From NCBI RefSeq assembly GCF_050947335.1, contig NW_027473728.1, positions 1 to 64,000 of the forward strand: a DNA stretch of 64,000 nt. Direction: 5' to 3'. This DNA is from Megachile rotundata. Its lineage: Eukaryota > Arthropoda > Insecta > Hymenoptera > Megachilidae. The notes below the pieces were generated by a model, which was not told the DNA's origin, did not search any database, and saw nothing but the letters and a program-made list of their open reading frames with translations. Shown in pieces: positions 46,629 through 62,211 of this stretch. The stretch's first letter is position 1. Every line of letters begins with the position of its first letter. The position numbers and the translations under genes are program-made.

Positions 46629-49514
46629 AATCACACAATCACACAATCACACAAGCACACAAACACACAATCTCACAATCACACAATCACACAATCACAC
46701 AATCACACAATCACACAATCACACAATCACAATCGCACAATCACAATTACACTATCACACAATCACACAATCACACAATCACACATTCACACAATCACAC
46801 AATCACACAATCACACATTCACACAATCACACAATCACACAATCACCTAATCACACAATCACACAATCTCACAACCACACAATCACACAAGCACACAATC
46901 ACTCAATCACACAATCACACACTCACACAATCACACAGCCACAATCACACAATCACAATCACACAATCACAATCACACAATCACAATCACACAATCACAA
47001 TCACACAACCACAATCACACAATCACAATCACACAATCACAATCACACAATCACAATCACACAATCACAATCACACAATCACACAAGCACACAAACACAC
47101 AATCTCACAATCACACAATCACACAATTACACAATCACACAATCACACAATCACACAATCACAATCGCACAATCACAATCACACAATCACACAATCACAC
47201 AATCACACAATCACACAATCACACAATCACACAATCACACAATCACAAAATCACACAATCACACAATCACACAATCACACAATCACACAACCACACAATC
47301 ACACAATCACACAATCACACAATCACACAATCACACAATCACACAATCACCTAATCACACAATCACACAATCTCACAACCACACAATCACACAAGCACAC
47401 AATCACTCAATCACACAATCACACACTCACACAATCACACAGTCACAATCAGACAATCACAATCACACAATCACAATCACACAATCACAATCACACAATC
47501 ACACAATCACACAATCACACAATCACACAATCACACAATCACACAATCACACAATCACCTAATCACACCATCACACAATCACACAATCGCACAATCACAC
47601 AATCACACAATCACGCAGTCACAATCACGCAATCGCAATCACGCAATCACAATCACGCAATCACACATTCACGGTCACAGAATCACGGTCACACAACCAC
47701 ACAATCACACAATCACACAATCACACAATCACACAATCACACAATCACACAATCACACAATCACAATCACACAATCACACAATCACACAATCACACAATC
47801 ACACAATCACACAATCACACAATCACACAATCACACAGTCACACAATCACACAATCACACAATCACACAATCACACAATCACACAATCACACAATCACAC
47901 AATCACACAATCACACAATCACACAATCACACAATCACACAGTCACACAATCACACAATCACACAATCACACAATCACACAATCGCCTAATCACACAATC
48001 CCACAACCACACAATCACACAATCACACAATCACACAATCACACAATCACACAATCACACAATCACACAATCACACAATCACACAATCACACCATCACAC
48101 AATCACTCAATCACACAATCACACAATCACACAATCACACAATCACACAATCACACAATCGCAAAATCACACAATCACACAACCACACAATCACACAATC
48201 ACACAATCACACATTCACACAATCACACAATCACTCCATCACACAATCACACAATCACACAATCACACAATCACGCAGTCACACATTCACGGTCACACTA
48301 TCACGGTCACACAATCACGGTCACACAATCACGGTCGCACAACCACACAATCACACAATCACACGATCACACAATCACACAATCACACAATCACACAATC
48401 ACCTAATCACACAATCACACATGCACACAATCACTCAATTACAAAATCACACACTCACACAATCACACAATCACACAATCACACAATCACACAATCACGG
48501 TCACACAATCACACATTCACACAATCACACAATCACACAATCACACAATCACACAATCACACAATCACACAATCACACAATCACACAATCACACAATCAC
48601 ACAATCACACAATCACGCAATCACAATCACGCAATCGCAATCACGCAATCACAATCACGCAATCACACATTCACGGTCACACTACCACGATCACACAATC
48701 ACGAACACACAATCACGGTCACACAATCATGGTCACACAACCACACAATCACACAATCACACAATCACACAATCACACAATCACACAATCACACAATCAC
48801 AATCACGCAATCAGAATCACGAAGTCACACATTCACGGTCACACTATCACGGTCACACAATCACGGTCACACAATCACGGTCACACAATCACGGTCACAC
48901 AATCACGGTCACACAACCACACAATCACACAATCACACGATCACACAATCACACAATCACACAATCACACAATCACCTAATCACACAATCACACATGCAC
49001 ACAATCACTCAATTACACAATCACACACTCACACAAACACACACTCACACAATCACACAATCACACAATCACACAATCACACAATCACACAATCACACAA
49101 TCACACAATCACACATTCACACAATCACACATTCACACAATCACACAATCACACAATCACACAATCACACAATCACACAATCACACAATCACACAATCAC
49201 ACAATCACACAATCACACAATCACACAATCACACAATCACACAATCACACAATCACACAATCACGCAATCACAATCACGCAATCGCAATCACGCAATCAC
49301 AATCACGCAATCACACATTCACGGTCACACTACCACGATCACACAATCACGATCACACAATCACGGTCACACAATCACGGTCACACAACCACACAATCAC
49401 ACAATCACACAATCACACAATCACACAATCACACAATCACACAATCACACAATCACACAATCACACAATCGCACAATCACACAATCACACAATCACACAA
49501 TCACTCAATCACAC
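46629..49514 (+). repeat. Mixed-cassette satellite between islands 3 and 4
   Basis: Counterpart of 34172-37103, about 46 bp shorter. Landmarks match in order, including the ACACAAGCACACAAACAC start, short 14-mer stretches, ATCGCCTAATC, ACATGCACAC (48420 and 48993) and the ACGCAATC / ACGGTC blocks. Open frames of up to about 626 codons are satellite translation. No gene. Confidence 0.88.
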
Positions 49515-49771
49515 GAGTGATGCCCATTTGGACGCCGACCGATTGGACGCGTCCCGATTGGACGGTCCCGATTCGACGCGTTCCAATTCGAAGCGGTGCC
49601 GATTGGACGCGTTGCAATTCTAAGCAGAGCTTATAGGACATAACCTAACCAAATTTAGCAGCTTCGAATTGGGACGCGTCCAATCAGTACCGCTTCGAAT
49701 TGGAACGCGTTGAATCGGGACCGTCCAATCGGGACGCGTCCAATCGGTCGGCGTCCAAGTGGGACACCGCC
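49515..49771. repeat. Palindromic island 4
   Basis: Fourth copy (left arm 49515-49624, spacer 49625-49661, right arm 49662-49771), 12,411 bp from island 2 and sharing its GATTGG state and its right-flank CACAAAAACACAG string. Private changes are AATCAGTACC (near 49685) and ACGCGTTGAATC (near 49710). All six ACGCGT motifs remain. Confidence 0.92.
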
Positions 49772-50300
49772 AATCACACAATCACACAATCACACAAGCA
49801 CAAAAACACAGAATCTCACAATCACACAATCACACAATCACACAATCACACAATTACACTATCACACAATCACACAATCACACAATCACACAATCACACA
49901 ATCAGACAATCACACAATCACCTAATCACACAATCACACAATCTCACAACCACACAATCACACAAGCACACAATCACTCAATCACACAATCACACACTCA
50001 CACAATCACACAGTCACAATCACACAATCACAATCACACAATCACAATCACACAATCACAATCACACAATCACAATCACACAACCACAATCACACAATCA
50101 CAATCACATAATCACAATCACACAATAACAATCACACAATCACACAAGCACACAAACACACAATCTCACAATCACACAATCACACAAACACACAATCACA
50201 CAATCACACAATCACACAATCACAATCGCACAATCACAATTACACAATCACACAATCACACAATCACAAAATCACACAATCACACAATCACACAATCACA
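49772..50300 (+). repeat. Mixed-cassette satellite downstream of island 4
   Basis: Close copy of the sequence after island 2, including CAAAAACACAG, ATTACACTATC, ACCTAATC, a short 14-mer stretch and ACATAATC plus ACAATAAC. One private CAGACAATC lies near 49903. No gene. Confidence 0.85.
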
Positions 50301-52220
50301 CAATCACACAATCACAATCGCACAATCACAATTACACTATCACACAATCACACAATCACACAATCACACAGTCACACAATCACACAATCACACAATCACA
50401 CAATCGCCTAATCACACAATCCCACAACCACACAATCACACAAGCACACAATCACTCAATCACACAATCACACACTCACACAATCACACAATCACACAAT
50501 CACACAATCGCAAAATCACACAATCACACAATCACACGATCACACGATCACACGATCACACAATCACACGATCACGCAATCACACATTAACACAATCACA
50601 CAATCACACCATCACACAATCACACAATCACACAATCATACAATCACGCAATCACACAATCACACAATCACACAATCACACAATCACACAATCACACAAT
50701 CACAATCACGATCACACAATCACGATCACACAATCACGATCACACAATCACGGTCACACAATCACGGTCACACAACCACACAATCACACTATCACACAAT
50801 CACACAATCACACAATCACACAATCACACAATCACCCAATCACACAATCACACAATCACACCATCACACAATCATGCAACCACACAATCACACAATCACG
50901 CAACCACACAATCACACAATCACACAATCACACATTCACACAATCACACAATCACTCCATCACACAATCACACAATCACACAATCACACAATCACGCAAT
51001 CACAATCACGCAATCAGAATCACGCAGTCACACGTTCACGGTCACACTATCACGGTCACACAATCACGGTCACACAATCACGGTCACACAATCACGGTCA
51101 CACAACCACACAATCACACAATCACACGATCACACAATCACACAATCACACAATCACACAATCACACAATCACACAATCACACAATCACACAATCACGCA
51201 ATCACACAATCACACAATCACACAATCACAATCACACAACCACAATCACACAATCACAATCACACAATCACAATCACACAATCACAATCACACAATCACA
51301 CAAGCACACAAACACACAACCTCACAATCACACAATCACACAATCACACAATCACACAATCACACAATCACACAATCACACAATCACAATCGCACAATCA
51401 CAATTACACTATCACACAATCACACAATCACACAATCACACAGTCACACAATCACACAATCACACAATCACACAATCGCCTAATCACACAATCCCACAAC
51501 CACACAATCACACAAGCACACAATCACTCAATCACACAATCACACACTCACACAATCACACAATCACACAATCACACAATCGCAAAATCACACAATCACA
51601 CAATCACACGATCACACGATCACACGATCACACAATCACACGATCACGCAATCACACATTAACACAATCACACAATCACACCATCACACAATCACACAAT
51701 CACACAATCATACAATCACGCAATCACACAATCACACAATCACACAATCACACAATCACACAATCACACAATCACAATCACGATCACACAATCACGATCA
51801 CACAATCACGATCACACAATCACGGTCACAAAATCACGGTCACACAACCACACAATCACACTATCACACAATCACACAATCACACAATCACACAATCACA
51901 CAATCACCCAATCACACAATCACACAATCACACCATCACACAATCATGCAACCACACAATCACACAATCACGCAACCACACAATCACACAATCACACAAT
52001 CACACATTCACACAATCACACAATCACTCCATCACACAATCACACAATCACACAATCACACAATCACGCAATCACAATCACGCAATCAGAATCACGCAGT
52101 CACACGTTCACGGTCACACTATCACGGTCACACAATCACGGTCACACAATCACGGTCACACAATCACGGCCACACAACCACACAATCACACAATCACACG
52201 ATCACACAATCACACAATCA
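50301..52220 (+). repeat. 1,072-bp tandem duplication of a mixed block
   Basis: Landmarks recur with a 1,072-1,074 bp offset: ATCGCCTAATC (50405 and 51477), CACATTAACAC (50581 and 51655), ATGCAACCAC (50874 and 51946), then AGAATCACGCAGTC and ACGGTC clusters. Both copies resemble 37.9-38.4 kb. The inner edges are approximate. No gene. Confidence 0.85.
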
Positions 52221-54700
52221 CACAATCACACAATCACCTAATCACACAATCACACATGCACACAATCACTCAATTACACAATCACACACGCACACAATCA
52301 CACAATCACACAATCACACAATCACACAATCACACAATCACACAATCACACAATCACACAATCACCTAATCACACAATCACACAATCTCGCAACCACACA
52401 ATCACACAAGCACACAATCACTCAATCACACAATCACACACTCACACAATCACACAGTCACAATCACACAATCACAATCACACAATCACAATCACACAAT
52501 CACAATCACACAATCACAATCACACAACCACAATCACACAATCACAATCACACAATCACAATCACACAATCACAATCACACAATCACAATCACACAATCA
52601 CAATCACACAATCACACAAGCACACAAACACACAATCTCACAATCACACAATCACACAATCACACAATCACACAATCACAATCGCACAATCACAATTACA
52701 CAATCACACAATCACACAATCACAAAATCACACAATCACACAATCACACAATCACACAATCACACAATCACACAATCACACAATCACAATCGCACAATCA
52801 CAATTACACAATCACACAATCACACAATCACACAATCACACAGTCACACAATCACACAATCACACAATCGCCTAATCACACAATCCCACAACCACACAAT
52901 CACACAAGCACACAATCACTCAATCACACAATCACACACTCACACAATCACACAATCACACAATCACACAATCGCAAAATCACACAATCACACAATCACA
53001 CGATCACACGGTCACACGATCATACAATCACACGATCACGCAATCACACATTCACACAATCACACAATCACACCATCACACAATCACACAATCACACAAT
53101 CACACAATCACGCAATCACACAATCACACAATCACACAATCACACAATCACACAATCACACAATCACAATCACGATCACACAATCACGATCACACAATCA
53201 CGATCACACAATCACGGTCACACAATCACGGTCACACAACCACACAATCACACAATCACACAATCACACAATCACACAATCACACAATCACACAATCACA
53301 CAATCACACAATCACACAATCACACAAATACACAATCACACAATCACACAATCACACCATCACACAATCACGCAACCACACAATCACACAATCACACAAC
53401 CACACAATCACACAATCACTCAATCACACATTCACACAATCACACAATCACTCCATCACACAATCACACAATCACACAATCACGCAATCACAATCACGCA
53501 ATCAGAATCACGCAGTCACACATTCACGGTCGCACTATCACGGTCACACAATCACGGTCACACAATCACGGTCACACAATCACGGTCACACAATCACGGT
53601 CACACAACCACACAATCACACAATCACACGATCACACAATCACACAATCACACAATCACACAATCACCTAATCACACAATCACACATGCACACAATCACT
53701 CAATTACACAATCACACACGCACACAATCACACAATCACACAATCACACAATCACACAATCACACAATCACACAATCACACAATCACACAATCACGCAAT
53801 CACACAATCACACAATCACACAATCACACAATCACACAATCACAATCACGATCACACAATCACGATCACACAATCACGATCACACAATCACGGTCACACA
53901 ATCACGGTCACACAACCACACAATCGCACAATCACACAAGCACACGATCACACAATCACACAATCACGGAATCACAATCACACAATCACAATCACACAAT
54001 CACAATCACACAACCACAATCACACAATCACAATCACACAATCACACATTCACACAATCACACAATCACTCCATCACACAATCACACAATCACACAATCA
54101 CGCAATCACAATCACGCAATCAGAATCACGCAGTCACACATTCACGGTCACACTATCACGGTCACACAATCACGGTCACACAATCACGGTCACACAATCA
54201 CGGTCACACAATCACGGTCACACAACCACACAATCACACAATCACACAATCACACAATCACACAATCACACAATCACACAATCACACAATCACACAATCA
54301 CACAATCACGCAATCACACAATCACACAATCACACAATCACACAATCACACAATCACAATCACGATCACACAATCACGATCACACAATCACGATCACACA
54401 ATCACGGTCACACAATCACGGTCACACAACCACACAATCACACAATCACACAATCACGGTCACACAATCACACATTCACACAATCACACAATCACTCCAT
54501 CACACAATCACACAATCACACAATCACACAATCACACAATCACACAATCACACAATCACACAATCACACAATCACACAATCACACAATCACACAATCACA
54601 CAATCACACAGTCACACAATCACACAATCACACAATCACACAATCACAATCGCACAATCACAATTACACAATCACACAATCCCAGAATCACACAATCACA
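52221..54700 (+). repeat. Mixed-cassette satellite
   Basis: Alternates 8-mer runs, short 14-mer stretches (52450-52610) and CpG-bearing ACGATC / ACGGTC blocks (53160-53240, 53490-53610, 53840-53910, 54110-54230, 54360-54430). ATGCACAC landmarks occur at 52256 and 53686. Much of it parallels 39.0-40.4 kb. No gene. Confidence 0.82.
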
Positions 54701-57525
54701 CAATCACACAATCACACAATCACACAATCACAATCACGATCACACAATCACGATCACACAATCACGAGCACACAATGACGGTCACACAATCACGGTCACA
54801 CAACCACACAGTCACACAATCACACAATCACGGAATCACAATCACGCAATCACAATCACGCATTCACACATTCACGGTCACACTATCACGGTCACACAAT
54901 CGGTCACACAATCACGGTCACACAATCATGGTCACACAATCACACAGTTCCTCAATCACACAGTCACACAGTCACACAGTCACACAATCACTCAGTCACA
55001 CAATCACACAATCACACAATCACACAATCACACAATCACAATCACACAAACACAATCACACAATCACACAATCACACAATCACACAATCAAACAATCACA
55101 CAATCACACAACCACACAATCACACAATCATCAATCACACAATCACGGTCACATAATCACACATTCACACAATCACACAATCACACAATCACTCAATCAC
55201 AAAATCACACAATCACACAATCACACAATCACACAATCACACAATCACACAATCACACAATCACACAATCACACAATCACACAATCACACTATCACACAA
55301 TCACACAATCACTCAGTCACACAATCACTCAGTCACACAATCACACAATCACACAATCACACAATCACACAATCACACAATCACACAATCACGCAATCAC
55401 AATCACGCAATCGCAATCACGCAATCACAATCACGCAATCACACCTTCACGGTCACACTATCACGATCACACAATCACGATCACACAATCACGGTCACAC
55501 AACCACACAATCACACAATCACACAATCACACACACACACAATCACACAGTCACAATCACACAATCACAATCACACAATCACAATCACACAATCACAATC
55601 ACACAATCACAATCACACAACCACAATCACACAATCACAATCACACAATCACAATCGCACAATCACAATTACATAATCACACAATCCCAGAATCACACAA
55701 TCACACAATCACACAATCACACAATCACACAATCACACAATCACACAATCACACAATCACACAATCACACAATCACACAATCACACAATCACACAATCAC
55801 ACAATCACACAATCACACAATCACACAATCACGCAATCACACAATCACAATCGCACAATCACAATTACACAATCACACAATCACACAATCACACAATCAC
55901 ACAATCACACAGTCACACAATCACACAATCACACAATCGCCTAATCACACAATCACACAACCACACAATCACACAAGCACACAATCACACAATCACACAA
56001 TCACACAATCACACAATCACACAATCACACAATCACACAATCACACAATCACACAATCACAATCGCACAATCACAATTACACAATCACACAATCCCAGAA
56101 TCACACAATCACACAATCACACAATCACACAATCACACAATCACAATCACGATCACACAATCACGATCACACAATCACGAGCACACAATGACGGTCACAC
56201 AATCACGGTCACACAACCACACAGTCACACAATCACACAATCACGGAATCACAATCACGCAATCACAATCACGCATTCACACATTCACGGTCACACTATC
56301 ACGGTCACACAATCGGTCACACAATCACGGTCACACAATCATGGTCACACAATCACACAGTTCCTCAATCACACAGTCACACAGTCACACAGTCACACAA
56401 TCACTCAGTCACACAATCACACAATCACACAATCACACAATCACACAATCACAATCACACAAACACAATCACACAATCACACAATCACACAATCACACAA
56501 TCAAACAATCACACAATCACACAACCACACAATCACACAATCATCAATCACACAATCACGGTCACATAATCACACATTCACACAATCACACAATCACACA
56601 ATCACTCAATCACAAAATCACACAATCACACAATCACACAATCACACAATCACACAATCACACAATCACACAATCACACAATCACACAATCACACAATCA
56701 CACTATCACACAATCACACAATCACTCAGTCACACAATCACTCAGTCACACAATCACACAATCACACAATCACACAATCACACAATCACACAATCACGCA
56801 ATCACAATCACGCAATCGCAATCACGCAATCACAATCACGCAATCACACCTTCACGGTCACACTATCACGATCACACAATCACGATCACACAATCACGGT
56901 CACACAACCACACAATCACACAATCACACAATCACACACACACACAATCACACAGTCACAATCACACAATCACAATCACACAATCACAATCACACAATCA
57001 CAATCACACAATCACAATCACACAACCACAATCACACAATCACAATCACACAATCACAATCGCACAATCACAATTACATAATCACACAATCCCAGAATCA
57101 CACAATCACACAATCACACAATCACACAATCACACAATCACACAATCACACAATCACACAATCACACAATCACACAATCACACAATCACACAATCACACA
57201 ATCACACAATCACACAATCACACAATCACACAATCACACAATCACACAATCACACAATCACACAATCACAATCGCACAATCACAATTACACAATCACACA
57301 ATCACACAATCACACAATCACACAATCACACAGTCACACAATCACACAATCACACAATCGCCTAATCACACAATCACACAACCACACAATCACACAAGCA
57401 CACAATCACACAATCACACAATCACACACTCACACAATCACACAATCACACAATCACACAATCGCAAAATCACACAATCACACAATCACACGATCACACG
57501 ATCACACGATCACACAATCACACGA
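54701..57525 (+). repeat. 1,412-bp tandem duplication
   Basis: ATGACGGTC (54776 and 56188), ATCGGTCAC, AGTTCCTCAATC (TTCC at 54949 and 56361), ATCATCAATC, ACACCTTCACGG and an (AC)n expansion near 55530 / 56935 all recur 1,412 bp apart with little divergence. The block is related to 38.8 and 40.6 kb. The outer edges are approximate. No gene. Confidence 0.88.
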
Positions 57526-59100
57526 TCACGCAATCACACATTCACACAATCACACAATCACACCATCACACAATCACACAATCACACAATCACACAATCA
57601 CACAATCACACAATCACACAATCACGCAATCACAATCACGCAATCGCAATCACGCAATCACAATCACGCAATCACACATTCACGGTCACACTAACACGAT
57701 CACACAATCACGATCACACAATCACGGTCACACAATCACGGTCACACAACCACACAATCACACAATCACACAATCACACAATCACACAATCACACAATCA
57801 CACAATCACACAATCACACAATCACACAATCACACAATCACACAATCACACAATCACACAATCACACAATCACACAATCACACAATCACACAATCACACA
57901 ATCACACAATCACGCAACCACACAATCACACAATCACACAACCACACAATTACACAATCACACAATCACACAATCACTCAATCACACAATCACACAATCA
58001 CACAATCACACAATCACACAATCACACAATCACACAATCACACAATCACACAATCACACAATCACACAATCACACAATCACACAATCACACAATCACACA
58101 ATCACACAATCACACAATCACACAATCACACAATCACACAGTCACAATCACACAATCACAATCACAATCACACAATCACACAATCACAATCACACAATCA
58201 CAATCACACAATCACACAATCACACGATCACACGATCACACGATCACACAATCACACGATCACGCAATCACACATTCACACAATCACACAATCACACAAT
58301 CACACAATCACACAATCACACAATCACACAATCACACAATCACACAATCACACAATCACACAATCACACAATCACTCAATCACACAATCACACAATCACA
58401 CAATCACACAATCACACAATCACACAATCACACAATCACACAATCACACAATCGCAAAATCACACAATCACACAATCACACGATCACACGATCACACGAT
58501 CACACAATCACACGATCACGCAATCACACATTCACACAATCACACAATCACACCATCACACAATCACACAATCACACAATCACACAATCACACAATCACA
58601 CAATCACGCAATCACAATCACGCAATCGCAATCACGCAATCACAATCACGCAATCACACATTCACGGTCACACTAACACGATCACACAATCACGATCACA
58701 CAATCACGGTCACACAATCACGGTCACACAACCACACAATCACACAATCGCACAATCACACAATCACACAATCACACAATCACACAATCACACAATCACA
58801 CAATCACACAATCACACAATCACACAATCACACAATCACACAATCACACAATCACACAATCACACAATCACACAATCACACAATCACACAATCACACAAT
58901 CACACAATCACACAATCACGCAACCACACAATCACACAATCACACAACCACACAATTACACAATCACACAATCACACAATCACTCAATCACACAATCACA
59001 CAATCACACAATCACACAATCACACAATCACACAATCACACAATCACACAATCACACAATCACACAATCACACAATCACACAATCACACAATCACACAAC
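57526..59100 (+). repeat. Pure 8-mer runs with a 1,007-bp repeated block
   Basis: Long nearly pure 8-mer runs (57745-57910, 57985-58140, 58760-58910). The ACGCAACCAC...ACAATTAC landmark is repeated at 57912 and 58919, 1,007 bp apart, and each copy is preceded by ACACGATC / ACGCAATC / ACGGTC cassettes. No gene. Confidence 0.85.
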
Positions 59101-62100
59101 CACACAATCACACAATGACACAATCACACAATCACACACACACACAATCACACAGTCACAATCACACAATCACAATCACAATCACACAATCACACAATCA
59201 CAATCACACAATCACAATCACACAATCACAATCACACAATCACAATCACACAATCACAATCACACAATCACAATCACACAATCACAATCACACAATCACA
59301 ATCACACAATCACAATCACACAAGCACACAAACACACAATCTCACAATCACACAATCACACAATCACACAATCACACAATCACACGATCACGCAATCACA
59401 ATCACGCAATCGCAATCACGCAATCACAATCACGCAATCACACACTCACGGTCACACTAACACGATCACACAATCACGATCACACAATCACGGTCACACA
59501 ATCACGGTCACACAACCACACAATCACACAATCACACAATCACACAATCACACAATCACATAATCACACAATCACAATCACACAATCACACAATCACACA
59601 ATCACACAATCACACAATCACACAATCACACAATCACACAATCACACAATCACACAATCACAATCGCACAATCACAATTACACAATCACACAATCACACA
59701 ATCACACAATCACACAATCACACAATCACACAATCACACAATCACACAATCACACAATCACACGATCACACGATCACACAATCACACGATCACGCAATCA
59801 CACATTCACACAATCACACAATCACACCATCACACAATCACACAATCACACAATCACACAATCGCACAATCACACAATCACACAATCACACGATCACACA
59901 ATCACACGATCACACGATCACACGATCACACAATCGCACGATCACACAATCACACATTCACACAATCACACAATCACTCCATCACACAATCACACAATCA
60001 CACAATCACACAATCACACAATCACACAATCACACAATCACACAATCACACAATCACAGAATCACACAATCACGCAATCACAATCACGCAATCACACATT
60101 CACGGTCACATTATCACGATCACACAATCACGATCACACAATCACGGTCACACAACCACACAATCACACAATCACACACACACACAATCACACAGTCACA
60201 ATCACACAGTCACAATCACACAATCACAATCACACAATCACAATCACACAATCACAATCACACAACCACAATCACACAATCACAATCACACAATCACAAT
60301 CGCACAATCGCAATTACACAATCACACAATCCCAGAATCACACAATCACATAATCACACAATCACACAATCACACAATCACACAATCACACAATCACAAA
60401 ATCACACAATCACACAATCACACAATCACACAATCACACAATCACACAATCACACAATCACACAATCACACAATCACACAATCACACAATCACACAATCA
60501 CATAATCACAAAATCACACAATCACACAATCACACAATCACAAAATCACACAATCACACAATCACACAATCACACAATCACACAATCACACAATCACACA
60601 ATCACACAATCACACAATCACACAATCACACAATCACACAATCACACAATCACACAATCACAAAATCACACAATCACACAATCACACAATCACACAATCA
60701 CAATCGCACAATCACAATTACACAATCACACAATCACACAATCACACAATCACACAATCACACAGTCACACAATCACACAATCACACAATCGCCTAATCA
60801 CACAATCACACAACCACACAATCACACAAGCACACAATCACACAATCACACAATCACACACTCACACAATCACACAATCACACAATCACACAATCGCAAA
60901 ATCACACAATCACACAATCACACGATCACACGATCACACGATCACACAATCACACGATCACGCAATCACACATTCACACAATCACACAATCACACCATCA
61001 CACAATCACACAATCACACAATCACACAATCACGCAATCACAATCACGCAATCGCAATCACGCAATCACAATCACGCAATCACACATTCACGGTCACACT
61101 AACACGATCACACAATCACGGTCACACAATCACGGTCACACAACCACACAATCACACAATCACACAATCACACAATCACACAATCACACAATCACACAAT
61201 CACACAATCACACAATCACACAATCACACAATCACACAATCACACAATCACACAATCACAAAATCACACAATCACACAATCACACAATCACAATCGCACA
61301 ATCACAATTACACAATCACACAATCACACAATCACACAATCACACAATCACACAGTCACACAATCACACAATCACACAATCGCCTAATCACACAATCACA
61401 CAACCACACAATCACACAAGCACACAATCACACAATCACACAATCACACACTCACACAATCACACAATCACACAATCACACAATCGCAAAATCACACAAT
61501 CACACAATCACACGTTCACACGATCACACGATCACACAATCACACGATCACGCAATCACACATTCACACAATCACACAATCACACCATCACACAATCACA
61601 CAATCACGCAATCACAATCACGCAATCGCAATCACGCAATCACAATCACGCAATCACACATTCACGGTCACACTAACACGATCACACAATCACGATCACA
61701 CAATCACGGTCACACAACCACACAATCACACAATCACACAATCACACAATCACACAATCACACAATCACACAATCACACAATCACACAATCACACAATCA
61801 CACAATCACACAATCACACAATCACACAATCACACAATCACACAATCACACAATCACACAATCACACAATCACACAATCACGCAACCACACACACACACA
61901 ATCACACAGTCACAATCACACAATCACAATCACAATCACACAATCATAATCAGACAATCACAATCACACAATCACAATCATACAATCACAATCACACAAT
62001 CACAATCACAGAATCACGGTCACACAATCACGGTCACACTACCACACAATTACACAATCACACAATCACACAATCACACAATCACACAATCACACAATCA

Positions 62101-62211
62101 CACAATCACACAATCACACAATCACACAATCACACAATCACACAATCACACAATCACACAATCACACAATCACACAATCACACAATCACACAATCACACA
62201 ATCACACAATC
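59101..62211 (+). repeat. Mixed-cassette satellite with a 590-bp tandem block
   Basis: Opens with ATGACACAATC and an (AC)n expansion, then a short 14-mer stretch (59190-59325), ACGATC / ACGGTC cassettes and pure 8-mer runs (60360-60660). ATCGCCTAATC recurs at 60791 and 61381, a 590-bp step. It ends with scattered ATAATC, CAGACAATC and ATCATAC variants (61940-61985). No gene. Confidence 0.83.
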
